From Chersky-840 sp963764205 (GTDB taxonomy: Bacteria > Actinomycetota > Acidimicrobiia > Acidimicrobiales > UBA8190), in NCBI GenBank assembly GCA_963764205.1, contig CAVXRN010000002.1, positions 744,001-808,000 on the forward strand: a DNA stretch of 64,000 nt, in the 5' to 3' direction. Of this stretch, positions 34,254 through 43,415 are shown piece by piece. Position 1 is the first letter of the stretch, and each line of letters opens with the position of its first letter. The notes under the pieces were generated by a model. It worked only from the letters and a program-made list of their open reading frames with translations, was not told the DNA's origin and made no database searches. A program made the position numbers and the translations under genes.

Positions 34254-35389
34254 CCGGTCGTCACCGTGGCGGCCTCGAAGGCGGCTTCGATCAGGTCCAC
34301 CTCGGCGTCGAGTGACAGCCGGGCCTCGGCATGGGCTCGACAGCGCGTCCCGAGATCGCCGTCGACGTCACGCCACCCGAACAGCGACTCGATCCGCTCG
34401 GCCAACGCCGTGGCGTCATGGGGCTCCACCAGGAACCCAGAAAGCCAATCGGTGAGGATCTCGGGATTGCCCCCCACGCGTGTGGCCACCACCGGTACGC
34501 CACAGGCCAGAGGCTCCATGACCGAGCGGGAGAGCGGCTCGGGCCACAGGCTCGGGGCGACCGCCACGTCGGCCGCCTGGATGAGCTCGAGCACGTCGGG
34601 CTGCGCCGCCAACCACGTCACGGCCAGGCCGTCAGCCAGTTCCCGCAACTCGGCTTCGTAGCGCGCCGAGTCGGCCGGGTCGGCCCCCAGCGACGGCGAC
34701 CCGACCACCACGAGGCGGCTGCCGGGCCTGCGCGCCGTCACGAGGGCGAAGGCCCGCACCAGGACGTCCACCCCCTTCTCGCGTCCGATCCGGCCCGCGT
34801 AGAGGACGACGAAGGCATCCTCGGCGATTCCGAGGCGCCGGCGTGTCGACGCCCGTTCATCCGCCGGCGCAGGCACGTACCGGTCGAGGTCGATCCCGGT
34901 GAGCGCCACGCTGACCCGGTCGGACCGCAGCCCTGTCCCCTCCCACCGCGAGGCGGTGTCGCGCGACACCGACAACGTGCGGTCCACCCGACCGAGGAAG
35001 GGCGCGAGCCACCTCGGCACCACCTCGGGCGGAGGAAGGCAGAGATGGAAGACGACGGGGGCGGCGACGAGAAGGCCGACCGTCACGGCGTAGGGGATGT
35101 CCCAGTAGCGGTACACATAGATGACGTCGGGTCGCGCCCGGCGACCGGACCGCACGGCACCGAGCACCCCGGCGGCCGAGGCGATCGGGTGCCGACGACG
35201 GGGGAGTGTCCCCTGGGTCTGCGCCATCGTGGCGGTGAACCGTGCCCACTCCGGGGCGAAGTCACCCGCCGTCACGTAGACCAGGTCCACACGGTGCCCG
35301 CGAGCGGCCAGCGCCCGGCAATTCGTCAGTTGGGTCCGCTCCAGGCCGCCGCGTGCGCCGAGATGGTTGGCGACGGTCAGGATGCGCAC
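34193..35389 (-). CDS. GT4 glycosyltransferase
   Basis: 398 residues from GTG 35389. NHLGARGGLERTQ binds the donor phosphate side; YAGRIGREKGVDVLVRA and PSLWPEPLSRSVMEPLACG are GT4 hallmarks, the latter holding the E-x7-E pair. The last 20 residues (Arg- and Ser-rich) overlap the end of the convergent gene and may be a late extension. It is preceded by a 135-base gap shared with the methyltransferase at 35525, where TAACCT (35477-35482) may serve the plus strand. Confidence 0.82.
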   Translation of the reverse strand: MRILTVANHLGARGGLERTQLTNCRALAARGHRVDLVYVTAGDFAPEWARFTATMAQTQGTLPRRRHPIASAAGVLGAVRSGRRARPDVIYVYRYWDIPYAVTVGLLVAAPVVFHLCLPPPEVVPRWLAPFLGRVDRTLSVSRDTASRWEGTGLRSDRVSVALTGIDLDRYVPAPADERASTRRRLGIAEDAFVVLYAGRIGREKGVDVLVRAFALVTARRPGSRLVVVGSPSLGADPADSARYEAELRELADGLAVTWLAAQPDVLELIQAADVAVAPSLWPEPLSRSVMEPLACGVPVVATRVGGNPEILTDWLSGFLVEPHDATALAERIESLFGWRDVDGDLGTRCRAHAEARLSLDAEVDLIEAAFEAATVTTGQRRSRRRRTNSASDAASWG

Positions 35390-35524
35390 GCGCGGTGACA
35401 ATACAAGGGTGGTTCCCGCATCCGACCACTTCCGGTGACTCCTGCCAGCCTGCCCGGGGGGTCGCCGGCACCCGGCTAACCTGACCGCCGCGGTGACCGG
35501 GGGCGCCGCGCTCGGAGGGATCTG

Positions 35525-36505
35525 GTGGTTCAACGTCGACTGCTCGAGCTCCTCGTCTGCCCCCGCTGCGGCTGTGGGCTGGCCACCGACGACGCTTCCG
35601 GAGGCGACGCCGTGACCTGTTCCCAGGGCCACCGGTTCCCCGTGGACGGTGGCGTCTTGGAACTGGACGAGGCCCACACCACCGACGCCACGACGTCACG
35701 CACCTTCGAGAGCTTCGGCTACGAGTGGAACACCTTCGACGACGTGCGCGACGAGGACAGCCAGTTCGCAGAGGTCTACTTCCGCGACCTCGACATGTCG
35801 TCGCTGGCGGGCAAGGTCGGGCTCGACGCCGGTTGTGGCAAGGGCCGGTACACGCGCTTCCTGGCGCCGCATCTCGACGCCCTGGTCGCCCTGGACGGCT
35901 CGAGCGCGGTGGAGGCCGCGGCGCGCAACCTCTCGGCCTTCGACAACGTCCTCGTGGTGCGGGCCGACCTCCGGCGCGCGCCGGTGGTGGCGGGCCGGTT
36001 CGACCTCATCGCGTGCCTGGGGGTGCTCCATCACCTCGAGGACCCCCGCGCCGGGTTCGCGTCGCTCGTCCGGCTCTTGTCGCCCACCGGGCGAATCCTC
36101 GTGTACCTCTACAGCCGGCCCTCCGAGTTCGGTGCCCGCCGAGTGGCGCTGGCGGCTTCGGCCATGCTCCGGACCCTGACGGTACGGATCCCGCACCGCG
36201 TGCTCCGGCTCCTCAGCGCCCCGGTGGCGGCCCTTTTGTACCTGGGTGTCGTCCAACTCGGCGCCTGGGGCCAGCGCGCCGGGATCGGGCCGGTCGCCCG
36301 ACTGCCGATGGCCAGCTACCGGGGCAAGCCCTTCCGGAGTCTCCTCCTCGACACCTTCGACCGATTGAGCGCGCCCGTCGAGCACCGCTACGTGTGGTCG
36401 GACCTGGCTCCGTGGTTCGCCCAGGAGGGTCTGACCGTGGACCACGCCCGGGAAGAGGCAGGATGGTTCGTGCTCGCCCACCGAGCGTCGCCCGTCCCTG
36501 AGTAG
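35525..36505 (+). CDS. SAM methyltransferase with N-terminal Trm112-like zinc ribbon
   Basis: 326 residues from GTG 35525, with GGAGGG six bases upstream as ribosome site. The head carries CPRCGC (12-17) and CSQGH (32-36), a small metal-binding ribbon as in Trm112-like proteins. The class I core follows: DAGCGKGRYT (101-110), ALDGSSAVEAA and ACLGVLHHLEDP. Residues about 210-245 are hydrophobic, suggesting membrane contact. Such proteins often occur in glycan clusters and may methylate lipid-linked sugars. Confidence 0.78.
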   Translation: MVQRRLLELLVCPRCGCGLATDDASGGDAVTCSQGHRFPVDGGVLELDEAHTTDATTSRTFESFGYEWNTFDDVRDEDSQFAEVYFRDLDMSSLAGKVGLDAGCGKGRYTRFLAPHLDALVALDGSSAVEAAARNLSAFDNVLVVRADLRRAPVVAGRFDLIACLGVLHHLEDPRAGFASLVRLLSPTGRILVYLYSRPSEFGARRVALAASAMLRTLTVRIPHRVLRLLSAPVAALLYLGVVQLGAWGQRAGIGPVARLPMASYRGKPFRSLLLDTFDRLSAPVEHRYVWSDLAPWFAQEGLTVDHAREEAGWFVLAHRASPVPE

Positions 36506-36706
36506 TCACGCACCGCGCGTCCCCTGGTCGACGCACTACCCAATTCTGACGATGTGCGCGGGAGCAGACGCACTCCATACTGGGTCCTCGGGGGTTCGGT
36601 GACATCCGGCAAATGCTGTGCGATGGTGCGCGGCGCGTCGGAGCCGGGCCAATGGCTTGGGGGGGCCCGGAACACCCGGCACCCTCGCGTTGAAGGGGGT
36701 GGGGGG

Positions 36707-37888
36707 TTGCGAATCCTCGTGCTGGGGGGCGACGGGTACCTGGGGTGGCCGACGGCGTTGCACCTGTCTCGGCGTGGCCACGACGTGGGTGTGGTCGACA
36801 ACTTCTGCCGGCGGCAGTACGACTTCGAGATGGGGGTGGACAGCCTCGTCCCCATCGCCCATCTCCAGCACCGGGTGCGGCGCTGGTCCGAGGTGTCGGG
36901 CCTGACCGTCGACGCCTTTGTCGGGGACCTCACCGACCACCGGTTCGTCGAGACGCTGCTCGACCGCTTCGAGCCCGACGCCGTGGTGCACTTCGCCGAG
37001 CAGCGCAGCGCCCCCTATTCCATGATCGACCGGGCCCATGCGGTGTACACCCAGGTGAACAACGTGGTGGGCAACCTCAACCTGATGTACGCCATCGCCG
37101 AGCGCAACCCCGCCATCCACCTGGTCAAGCTCGGGACCATGGGGGAGTACGGCACCCCCAACATCGACATCGAAGAGGGCTACATCGAGATCACCCACAA
37201 GGGCCGCACCGACGTGCTGCCCTACCCCAAGCAGCCCGGGTCCTTCTACCACCTGTCCAAGGTGCACGACAGCCACAACCTGCACTTCGCCTGTCGCATC
37301 TGGGGGCTGCGGGTCACCGACCTCAACCAGGGCGTGGTCTACGGCCAGGAGACCGACGAGACCACCATGCACCCCGACCTCGCCACGCGCTTCGACTACG
37401 ACGCCGTGTTCGGGACCGTGCTCAACCGCTTCTGCGTCCAGGCCGTGGTGGGCCACCCGCTCACCGTCTACGGCAGCGGCAACCAGACGCGGGGGATGCT
37501 CGACATCCGAGACACCTTGGCCTGTGTGGAGCTCGCGCTCCTGCACCCGGCCGAGGCGGGTGAGTTCCGGGTCTTCAACCAGTTCACCGAGTCCTTCTCC
37601 GTGCAGCAGATGGCCCAGATGGTGGCCGACGCCTACCCCGGGGCCACCCGCATCGACCACGTCGAAGACCCCCGGGTGGAGAAGCAGGAGCACTACTACA
37701 ACGCCGCGCACACCAAGCTCCTCGACCTGGGCCTGGTGCCGCACCTGCTGGAAGAGCCCACCATCAAGGGCCTGCTCGAGGTCGTCGACCGGCACCGTGA
37801 CCGTGTCGACGTCCAGGCCATCGCCCCCACCGTCCAGTGGCGCAAGACGGCCAGCACGCTTAGCACCGGGGGGAGCTCGCCCGCGTAA
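36707..37888 (+). CDS. sqdB: UDP-sulfoquinovose synthase
   Basis: 393 residues from TTG 36707, preceded by a run of G that can pair with 16S rRNA. LVLGGDGYLGWPTALHLSRR (4-23) is the NAD-binding signature specific to this family. FCRRQYDFEMG, TMGEYGTPNIDIEEG (from Thr-144) and SFYHLSKVHDS (Tyr-181, Lys-185) complete the modified SDR active site. The enzyme joins sulfite to UDP-glucose to give UDP-sulfoquinovose, donor for sulfolipid or sulfonated glycans. No SqdX/SQD2 partner with clear similarity is next to it. The 200 bases before it hold a CATACT box (about 36576-36581) and nothing else I can support. Confidence 0.87.
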   Translation: MRILVLGGDGYLGWPTALHLSRRGHDVGVVDNFCRRQYDFEMGVDSLVPIAHLQHRVRRWSEVSGLTVDAFVGDLTDHRFVETLLDRFEPDAVVHFAEQRSAPYSMIDRAHAVYTQVNNVVGNLNLMYAIAERNPAIHLVKLGTMGEYGTPNIDIEEGYIEITHKGRTDVLPYPKQPGSFYHLSKVHDSHNLHFACRIWGLRVTDLNQGVVYGQETDETTMHPDLATRFDYDAVFGTVLNRFCVQAVVGHPLTVYGSGNQTRGMLDIRDTLACVELALLHPAEAGEFRVFNQFTESFSVQQMAQMVADAYPGATRIDHVEDPRVEKQEHYYNAAHTKLLDLGLVPHLLEEPTIKGLLEVVDRHRDRVDVQAIAPTVQWRKTASTLSTGGSSPA

Positions 37889-37917
37889 CAGGGCTGGCAT
37901 CGGTGACGGTGTGCCTC

Positions 37918-37985
37918 GCCGTCACCGGTCCGGCGGTCGTCACCGGTCCGGCGGTCTTCACCGGTCCGGTGGTCTTCACTGATCC
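37918..37985. repeat. 18-bp imperfect tandem repeat with ACCGGT cores in an intergenic region
   Basis: Units at 37918-37935, 37936-37953 and 37954-37971 read G(C/T)C(G/T)TCACCGGTCCGG(C/T)G, with a shortened fourth copy. Each has a self-complementary ACCGGT. The block fills the gap between sqdB and the YfhO gene and could bind a regulator or form stacked hairpins. Confidence 0.8.
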
Positions 37986-38021
37986 CGAATTGCCGGGCCC
38001 ACCAGCAATACTTTTCACCAC

Positions 38022-40394
38022 ATGACCGGGACCTCACTCTCCACGGGCGCCCGGCCTCGTCGATCGCTGCTTCCCGACGTGCTCGGTGTCCTGTGGGTGC
38101 TGGCCGCGGCGGGAGCTGTGCTCGCCCCCTCGCTCGCCCATGGTGCGCACCTGGGGGCCTACGACTGGACCTCGCGCTTCGGCCTGTCGAAGGACCCGAC
38201 CGTCAACGTCCACAACCGCCAGGCCTACGACCAGATCACGGAGTTCATCCCGTGGACCGCCGTGGCGTGGACCCAGGTGCACAACGGCCACCTGCCGCTG
38301 TGGAACTCCTACAGCGCACTCGGCATGCCGCTCGCGTTCGGCTGGCAGGCCGCCACCTTCAGCCTGCCGGTCCTCGTGGGATACCTCTTTCCCCTCGGCC
38401 TCGCCTACACCGTGCAGATCGTGGTCACCCTGGTCGTAGCCGGTACAGGCGCGTATTTCCTGTGCCGCCAACTCCGGGTCGGCGTCCTCGGCGCAGTGAT
38501 GGCTGGCACGATGTTCGAGCTGAGCGGGTCGTTCATCGGGTGGCTGGGCTGGCCCATGGCAACGGTGCTCTCGTGGTCGGGATGGCTCTTTGCCGCGACT
38601 GTGCTCGTGGTGCGGGGCCAGCATCGGGCTCGCGCCGTTGCCTTGTTCGCCGTAGTCACAGCGCTGGCGATCTTCTCGGGCCAGCCCGACGCTCTGGTCC
38701 TCCTCGGCACCGCACTCGGGGTGTTCGTGGTGGCGCTACTGGCGCTACGCACCCCGGGGTTGGGCGGCTCGGGGCCTATTCGCCGTCCCATCGTCGACCT
38801 CGTGGTGGGGTCGGTGGCCGGCGCCGCGCTGGGTGCACCTCTGTTGCTGCCAGGCGCGCAGCTGCTGCAGGAGTCGCTGCGGGGCCTCAAAGGGGGCAGC
38901 CAGGCCCTCCCGCCACGCGACCTCATGTATCTCGTGTTCCAAGGCTTCGACGGCTCCCCCGCGGGCAAATGGTTCGGCCCGTCGTTCTACGTCCGCACCG
39001 CTGCCTACGTAGGGGTGATCGGCGTGGTCCTCGCGGTGCTGGCTCTCGCCACCTCGGTACGCCGGTACCAACGTCGCCCCGAGGTCGTCGCCGTGGGTGT
39101 GGTCGCGGTCGTGACCGCGGCGCTCGTCATCGTGCCGCCCCTGCTCCTTGGATCGGTGCAGTGGCACCGCGCCCTCCTACCGCTGGACTTCGCACTGGCC
39201 GTGCTTGCCGGTGTCGGCACCGACGTCCTCGTCCGCACCCACGCCGAGCGCAGCACGTGGCGGTGCCTCACGGTGACGTCGGGCGCCGTCGCCCTGATCC
39301 TCGTTGCGATCTTCGCCTTCGGTCGCGGCGCGCTCCCCGCCGATGAAGCCGCCACGCGGGCCAGGAGCTTCATCTGGCCCGGGGTGCAATGTGCGGTGGT
39401 GTTGGCGGTCGTCGGCGCGCTCGTGGTCGCCAGCAGGCGGGCGTCGGCCGCGCACCGTCGGCGGGCCGGACCCGGCGCCGGCTGGTGGGCCGGTGCCGCG
39501 CTCGTGGTGTGCGAGACGGTCTTCCTCGTGATCGCGGGGGGACCGTTGTTGTCCTCGAGCTCGCAGTACCTGCCGTTGACCCGGGCCGAGGTGGCGCTCC
39601 AGCACTCGGTCGGCACCTCGTTGGTGGGGCTGGGCACGAGCACATGCTTCACCGCCGACCAGCTGGGTGTGGCCCCGGAGGTGAACGACGCCCTGGGCTT
39701 CAGGGAGTTCGCGCTCTACGACCCACTCCTGCCGCGCACCTACGACACGAGTTGGCTGGAGCAAACGGGCCAACAACCGCTCAATCGTCCGGGTAGTGCC
39801 ATCGTCCCGTTCTCGACGTTCTGTCCCGCCGTCACGAGCGCTTCGATCGCCCGGCGATTCGGCATCGGCTTCGTGCTCGAGCCCTCTGGTGCGAAGATCC
39901 CCCAGGGCTTCGTCTTCGTGCGCACGATTGCCGACGAAGACCTGTACCGGGTGCCCGGTGCCGCCGCGGCCACGCTCGTCCCCGCCCCGGGCTCGACACT
40001 TCCAGGCCTCGACGCCCAGGGCGCGCCGGTGACCGTCCGCCATCCGGGCCCCGCCACATGGCGCATGGTCACCCGGTCGACCGGTCCGTCGGTTCTGAGG
40101 CTACGGCTCACCGACGTACCGGGCTGGCACGCCACCGTCGACGGCAAGCCCGTGGCGCTGGAGCGCTACGCGGGAGTGATGCTCCAGGCAAGGGTGCCCG
40201 CAGGCCGTCACGTCGTGGTGGTGCACTACCGCCCCACCACGTTCGTCGTGGGCCTCGTCCTGGCGGTACTGGGCGTCATCGGGCTGGTGGTCGTGCCGCT
40301 CTTGGCCCGGACCCGGCGCCGACGTGGCCGGGGCCGTGCCCCTGTCGTCGATGCACCGTCAGTCGAGGCACAGTCAGTCGATGCCTCATCATGA
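38022..40394 (+). CDS. YfhO-family multi-pass membrane protein (GT-C-like)
   Basis: 790 residues and about a dozen membrane helices. It shares VHNRQAYDQITEFIPWTAVA, HLPLWNSYSALGMPLAFGWQ and the PGWHATVDGKPVALE / ARVPAGRHVVVVHY C-terminal domain with the copies at 8410 and 20697. It diverges most in the central loop. AATACT at 38007-38012 precedes ATG 38022 by nine bases, a likely near-leaderless promoter. The basic, Val/Ser-rich tail after the last helix is unique to this copy. Role: probably sugar transfer or glycan handling outside the membrane. Confidence 0.78.
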   Translation: MTGTSLSTGARPRRSLLPDVLGVLWVLAAAGAVLAPSLAHGAHLGAYDWTSRFGLSKDPTVNVHNRQAYDQITEFIPWTAVAWTQVHNGHLPLWNSYSALGMPLAFGWQAATFSLPVLVGYLFPLGLAYTVQIVVTLVVAGTGAYFLCRQLRVGVLGAVMAGTMFELSGSFIGWLGWPMATVLSWSGWLFAATVLVVRGQHRARAVALFAVVTALAIFSGQPDALVLLGTALGVFVVALLALRTPGLGGSGPIRRPIVDLVVGSVAGAALGAPLLLPGAQLLQESLRGLKGGSQALPPRDLMYLVFQGFDGSPAGKWFGPSFYVRTAAYVGVIGVVLAVLALATSVRRYQRRPEVVAVGVVAVVTAALVIVPPLLLGSVQWHRALLPLDFALAVLAGVGTDVLVRTHAERSTWRCLTVTSGAVALILVAIFAFGRGALPADEAATRARSFIWPGVQCAVVLAVVGALVVASRRASAAHRRRAGPGAGWWAGAALVVCETVFLVIAGGPLLSSSSQYLPLTRAEVALQHSVGTSLVGLGTSTCFTADQLGVAPEVNDALGFREFALYDPLLPRTYDTSWLEQTGQQPLNRPGSAIVPFSTFCPAVTSASIARRFGIGFVLEPSGAKIPQGFVFVRTIADEDLYRVPGAAAATLVPAPGSTLPGLDAQGAPVTVRHPGPATWRMVTRSTGPSVLRLRLTDVPGWHATVDGKPVALERYAGVMLQARVPAGRHVVVVHYRPTTFVVGLVLAVLGVIGLVVVPLLARTRRRRGRGRAPVVDAPSVEAQSVDASS

Positions 40395-40400
40395 GCACCC

Positions 40401-41309
40401 TCATCGACCCGAGGCGGGCCCCCCGAGGTTGACCGGGTCGTCGACGAGCCCGTGACGGGGCACCCACCATTCCGCCGGAAGGTTGTGGGAGTCCAGAAGC
40501 GAGCGCCACGCGGCGTGCAGCTCCTCGTCGTCACCGGCGCCGAGGCCGCGCCAGTGCTTGCCTACCTCGTCGGTGAGATTGGTGGCAGCCAGCGCGGCAC
40601 TTCCCTGGCGGATCTTGCGCACGAACTGGTCCTCGGAGCGGTAGGGAAAGTGTCGGATCTCGAGGCCGCGTCGGCGCGTCCCCCGGCGGTCGACTCCGTG
40701 GTTCCCCTGATGCAGGCGGGCGCGGGGGCTGGACCGGAAAGCGACCTTGTGCAGGCGGTTTGGCTCGGCCTTGCGCCACCGCAGGCGGCGCACCGGATCG
40801 GGCTCGTCGACGTCGTCGCGCTCGGTGGGCACGTGGTTGAACACCGGCACCTGCACGACGTCCGCGTCGGACGCCGCCAACCACTGTGCCACGGTGCTCG
40901 CCTCGCCCCGCGTGTCGCCGGGAACGGTCCAAACCTCATCGGCGTCGAAGGGGAGCACCCAGCCCGCCCCCGCCGCTGTCGCAGCGCGGGCCAGGAGGGT
41001 CGTCTTCTCCGCCTGGTAGTGCGCGTCGAGACGGTCGGACAACACCGTCACCGGCGCCGACCGGGCCAGCGACATCAGAATTTCGGTCGTGCCGTCGACA
41101 GAGAGGTTGTCGGCGATCACCACCCGCTCGACACCTTGGTCCAAGAGGTTCGTCACGACGGTCCCGACGATGTCGGCCTCGTCGCGCACGACCGCGATCG
41201 CCCACACCCCACCCGCGCCCCGCAGCCCGTCGGGAAGGGGGTCGAGATGGCGCCGGGCATCGGCGCTGTGTCGCGTCCACCCCGGCTCGCGCATGAGCCT
41301 TCTGGGCAC
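40401..41309 (-). CDS. GT2-like glycosyltransferase (Glyco_tranf_2_4 type)
   Basis: 302 residues from GTG 41309; ATG 41294 is an in-frame alternative. WAIAVVRDEADIVGTVVTNL, VVIADNLSVDGTTEI and LPFDADEVW match the GT2 branch that often acts in surface-glycan clusters; DADE is the metal site. ALHKVAF-type and GNHGV segments follow. TAGCCT lies seven bases before the GTG, so it is probably leaderless. Its stop is close to that of the convergent YfhO gene. Confidence 0.78.
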   Translation of the reverse strand: MPRRLMREPGWTRHSADARRHLDPLPDGLRGAGGVWAIAVVRDEADIVGTVVTNLLDQGVERVVIADNLSVDGTTEILMSLARSAPVTVLSDRLDAHYQAEKTTLLARAATAAGAGWVLPFDADEVWTVPGDTRGEASTVAQWLAASDADVVQVPVFNHVPTERDDVDEPDPVRRLRWRKAEPNRLHKVAFRSSPRARLHQGNHGVDRRGTRRRGLEIRHFPYRSEDQFVRKIRQGSAALAATNLTDEVGKHWRGLGAGDDEELHAAWRSLLDSHNLPAEWWVPRHGLVDDPVNLGGPASGR

Positions 41310-41316
41310 GGTCCGC

Positions 41317-41322
41317 AGGCTA
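41317..41322 (-). promoter_or_regulatory. -10 box of a leaderless promoter (TAGCCT)
   Basis: Minus-strand TAGCCT, seven bases, then GTG 41309: the same hexamer and spacing as before the gene at 28348. Confidence 0.55.
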
Positions 41323-41339
41323 ACCCGACGGTCCGCCGC

Positions 41340-41345
41340 TACGAT
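41340..41345 (+). promoter_or_regulatory. -10 box (TACGAT) of the sulfotransferase leader
   Basis: TACGAT is followed by six bases and GTG 41352, which opens a 24-codon frame ahead of the sulfotransferase gene. It is divergent from the TAGCCT promoter 18 bases away. Confidence 0.45.
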
Positions 41346-41351
41346 GCTCTT

Positions 41352-41426
41352 GTGACGCCGAGGGGGGATCGACGCACAGCCCCTTCCTCGGTGGCCCGCT
41401 TCGAGATCCTCCCTGGGCCTCTGTAG
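41352..41426 (+). CDS. Possible 24-residue leader ORF upstream of sulfotransferase
   Basis: GTG 41352 to TAG 41426. The stop codon is embedded in TAGAGG, the only Shine-Dalgarno-like element before ATG 41437. A ribosome ending here would sit on the next gene's start region, so it may couple or tune translation. The peptide (starting MTPRGDRRTA) resembles nothing known to me. Confidence 0.35.
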   Translation: MTPRGDRRTAPSSVARFEILPGPL

Positions 41427-41436
41427 AGGTCCCACC

Positions 41437-42367
41437 ATGGCGCTTCCCAACCTCTTCGTCATCGGCGCGCCCAAGTGCGGGACGACGTCGTTGCACCGCT
41501 ACCTCGACCAGCACCCCCAGGTCTCGATGTCGGCGGTCAAGGAACCGAAGTTCTTCCTCGTCGAGGGTGTGCGCCCGAGCTTCTCCGGCCCCGGTGACGA
41601 CCGCGCCTCTCGGGCCTACGTGGTGGATCGGCAGAAGTACGAGGCACTCTTCCACTATCCACAGGGACCGCACACCTACGCAGGGGAGGCGTCGCCCTAC
41701 TACCTGTGGGACCCCGGTGCCGCGGCCCGGATCTTCGACCTCGTCCCCGACGCGCGACTCGGTGGCGGTGCTGCGCGAGCCGACGTTACGCGCCTACTCC
41801 AACTGGGCCGACCTCCGAGAGCAGGGCCGCGAGAAGCTCGACTTCGCTTCGGCCATGGCGGCGGAGGACGAGCGGCGCCAACTCGGTTGGGAGCCCTTCT
41901 GGCTCTACCGCGAGCTCGGGCTCTACGGCCGGCAACTCACCGAGCTCTTCTCGATCTTTCCCCGTGACCAGGTCAAGGTCCTCCTGGCCGAAGACCTCGC
42001 GGCGGCACCCGATGGCCCGGTGGCCGAGGTCTTCGCCTTCCTCGGCCTCGCGCCCCTGGGCCGACCGCTCGAGGACGAACGCCTGAACCAGACGATGTAC
42101 AAGCCCGTCGACCGCAGATCCAGGTTGCTCGAGACACTGTTCGAGCAGGGCCAGCGGGCTCGGCCCCTGGTCCCTCGTCCCGTGCGCCGGGTGGCCCGCG
42201 AGCTCGTCCGGCGGGGATTGCGCTCCCAGGCCACGTCGGGAGCCCACGGGACCCGCCTGCGCCACGACTTCGTCGAGGTGTTCACAGAGGACCGGCACGT
42301 CCTCGAGGGCCTCGGCGTCGATGTCACCGCGTGGGACGCGTCCGGGGCCGACGAAACCGGAAAATAG
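41437..42367 (+). pseudogene. Sulfotransferase family protein, frameshifted
   Basis: Starts MALPNLFVIGAPKCGTTSLH; the phosphosulfate loop GAPKCGTT is at 10-17. After FDLVPDARL the frame moves by +1 at about 41761 (CTCGGTGG read as CTCGTGG would mend it). It goes on VAVLREPTLRAYSNWADLRE, the 3'-phosphate binding segment. The span of 931 bases is 3n+1. The closest relative here is the gene at 2838. All family motifs survive in the two halves, so an intact protein of about 309 residues is one base away. Confidence 0.8.
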
Positions 42368-42403
42368 GCCTGTATCCTGCGAAAACAGAAAACGCCCCGA
42401 AGC

Positions 42404-42409
42404 TATACT
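42404..42409 (+). promoter_or_regulatory. -10-like box (TATACT)
   Basis: TATACT, close to the bacterial consensus, lies in an AT-richer patch (42361-42410) after the sulfotransferase stop. It would start a transcript about 18 bases before GTG 42434. No clear -35 box. Confidence 0.45.
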
Positions 42410-42433
42410 CCAACCCACGGGGACGGGGGGCAG

Positions 42434-42496
42434 GTGACGGACACGGCGGTGGCGACGGGGGGCCGACAGCAGCGGGCCGGTGGCGCGCCACGATGA
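42434..42496 (+). CDS. Possible 20-residue leader ORF coupled to methyltransferase
   Basis: GTG 42434 follows a run of G resembling a strong ribosome site. The frame ends at TGA 42494-42496, overlapping ATG 42493 as ATGA. The peptide (MTDTAVATGG...) has no recognisable features; its value is probably in coupling translation. Confidence 0.35.
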   Translation: MTDTAVATGGRQQRAGGAPR

Positions 42497-43221
42497 CCAC
42501 GCACTCGCTGCAGCAGCTCTACGAGGATCCCGCCACGCCGCTCATCTCCGGGTCCCCCCGCGCCAAGCTCCAGACCCAGATGCTGGTCGACCTCACCACG
42601 CACGCGCACCGTCCCCTCCGGGCCGTGGACGTGGGTTGCGGCGAGGGGACGTGGACCGCCGCCGCCGCGGCCGGCGCCCGGCGGGCGGGCATCGACATCA
42701 CGATCATCGGTCTCGACTGGTCGGTGGCGGCTCTCGACCAGGCCCGGGGGCACGGCCTCGAGGTGGTGCGGAGCTCGGTCGAGCACCCTGGGCTCCCCCT
42801 CGGCACTGCGAGCGTCGACGTCGTCATCGTGAGCGAGCTCATCGAGCATCTCGTCGACACCGACACCGTCCTGACCGAGGCCCGGCGCGTCCTCGTGCCC
42901 GGCGGTGCCTTGCTGCTGTCCACCCCCAATCTGGCGGCCTGGTACAACAGGGCCCTCCTCATGGTCGGCGTCCAGCCCATGTTCACCGAGGTGAGTCTGC
43001 AGGGGATCTACGGGCGCCCCGGCCACGAGGTCGTCGGCCACCTCCGGGTCTTCACCCGCCGGGCGCTCGCAGCCCTGCTCGAGGCTCACGGCTTCGTCGA
43101 CATCACCATCACCGGGGCCCCGTACCACGACGTTCCCCGACCCCTGCGGCCCCTCGACCGCCTCCTGTGCCGGACCCCCAGCCTGTCGTCGATCCTCCTG
43201 GCCTCGGGGCACGCTCCCTGA
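42493..43221 (+). CDS. Class I SAM-dependent methyltransferase
   Basis: 242 residues from ATG 42493. AVDVGCGEGTWTAAAA is motif I, GLDWSVAALDQA motif II, and VVIVSELIEHLVDTD the acidic post-motif. The C-terminal GFVDITITGAPY closes the sheet. It has its own promoter candidate and is followed after 194 bases by a glycosyltransferase on the same strand. Likely acts on a sugar or lipid-linked sugar. Confidence 0.82.
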   Translation: MTTHSLQQLYEDPATPLISGSPRAKLQTQMLVDLTTHAHRPLRAVDVGCGEGTWTAAAAAGARRAGIDITIIGLDWSVAALDQARGHGLEVVRSSVEHPGLPLGTASVDVVIVSELIEHLVDTDTVLTEARRVLVPGGALLLSTPNLAAWYNRALLMVGVQPMFTEVSLQGIYGRPGHEVVGHLRVFTRRALAALLEAHGFVDITITGAPYHDVPRPLRPLDRLLCRTPSLSSILLASGHAP

Positions 43222-43415
43222 GCGGACCCGCCGTCCGGGTGAGGGTTTCGATCGGGAGTCGAGGCGTGCCTAGGACGGGGCGAATTCGTCAGATGTGACG
43301 ATGAGAAGCGCCCCGAGCCCTCCGTAGAGTCGGCGGAGGGGCATTGCACGTTCCGACGCCGCGCTCGAGGGCGCCCGTCACGTGGCCGCGCTGTCGTCCG
43401 CCGGGGGGGGATGAG

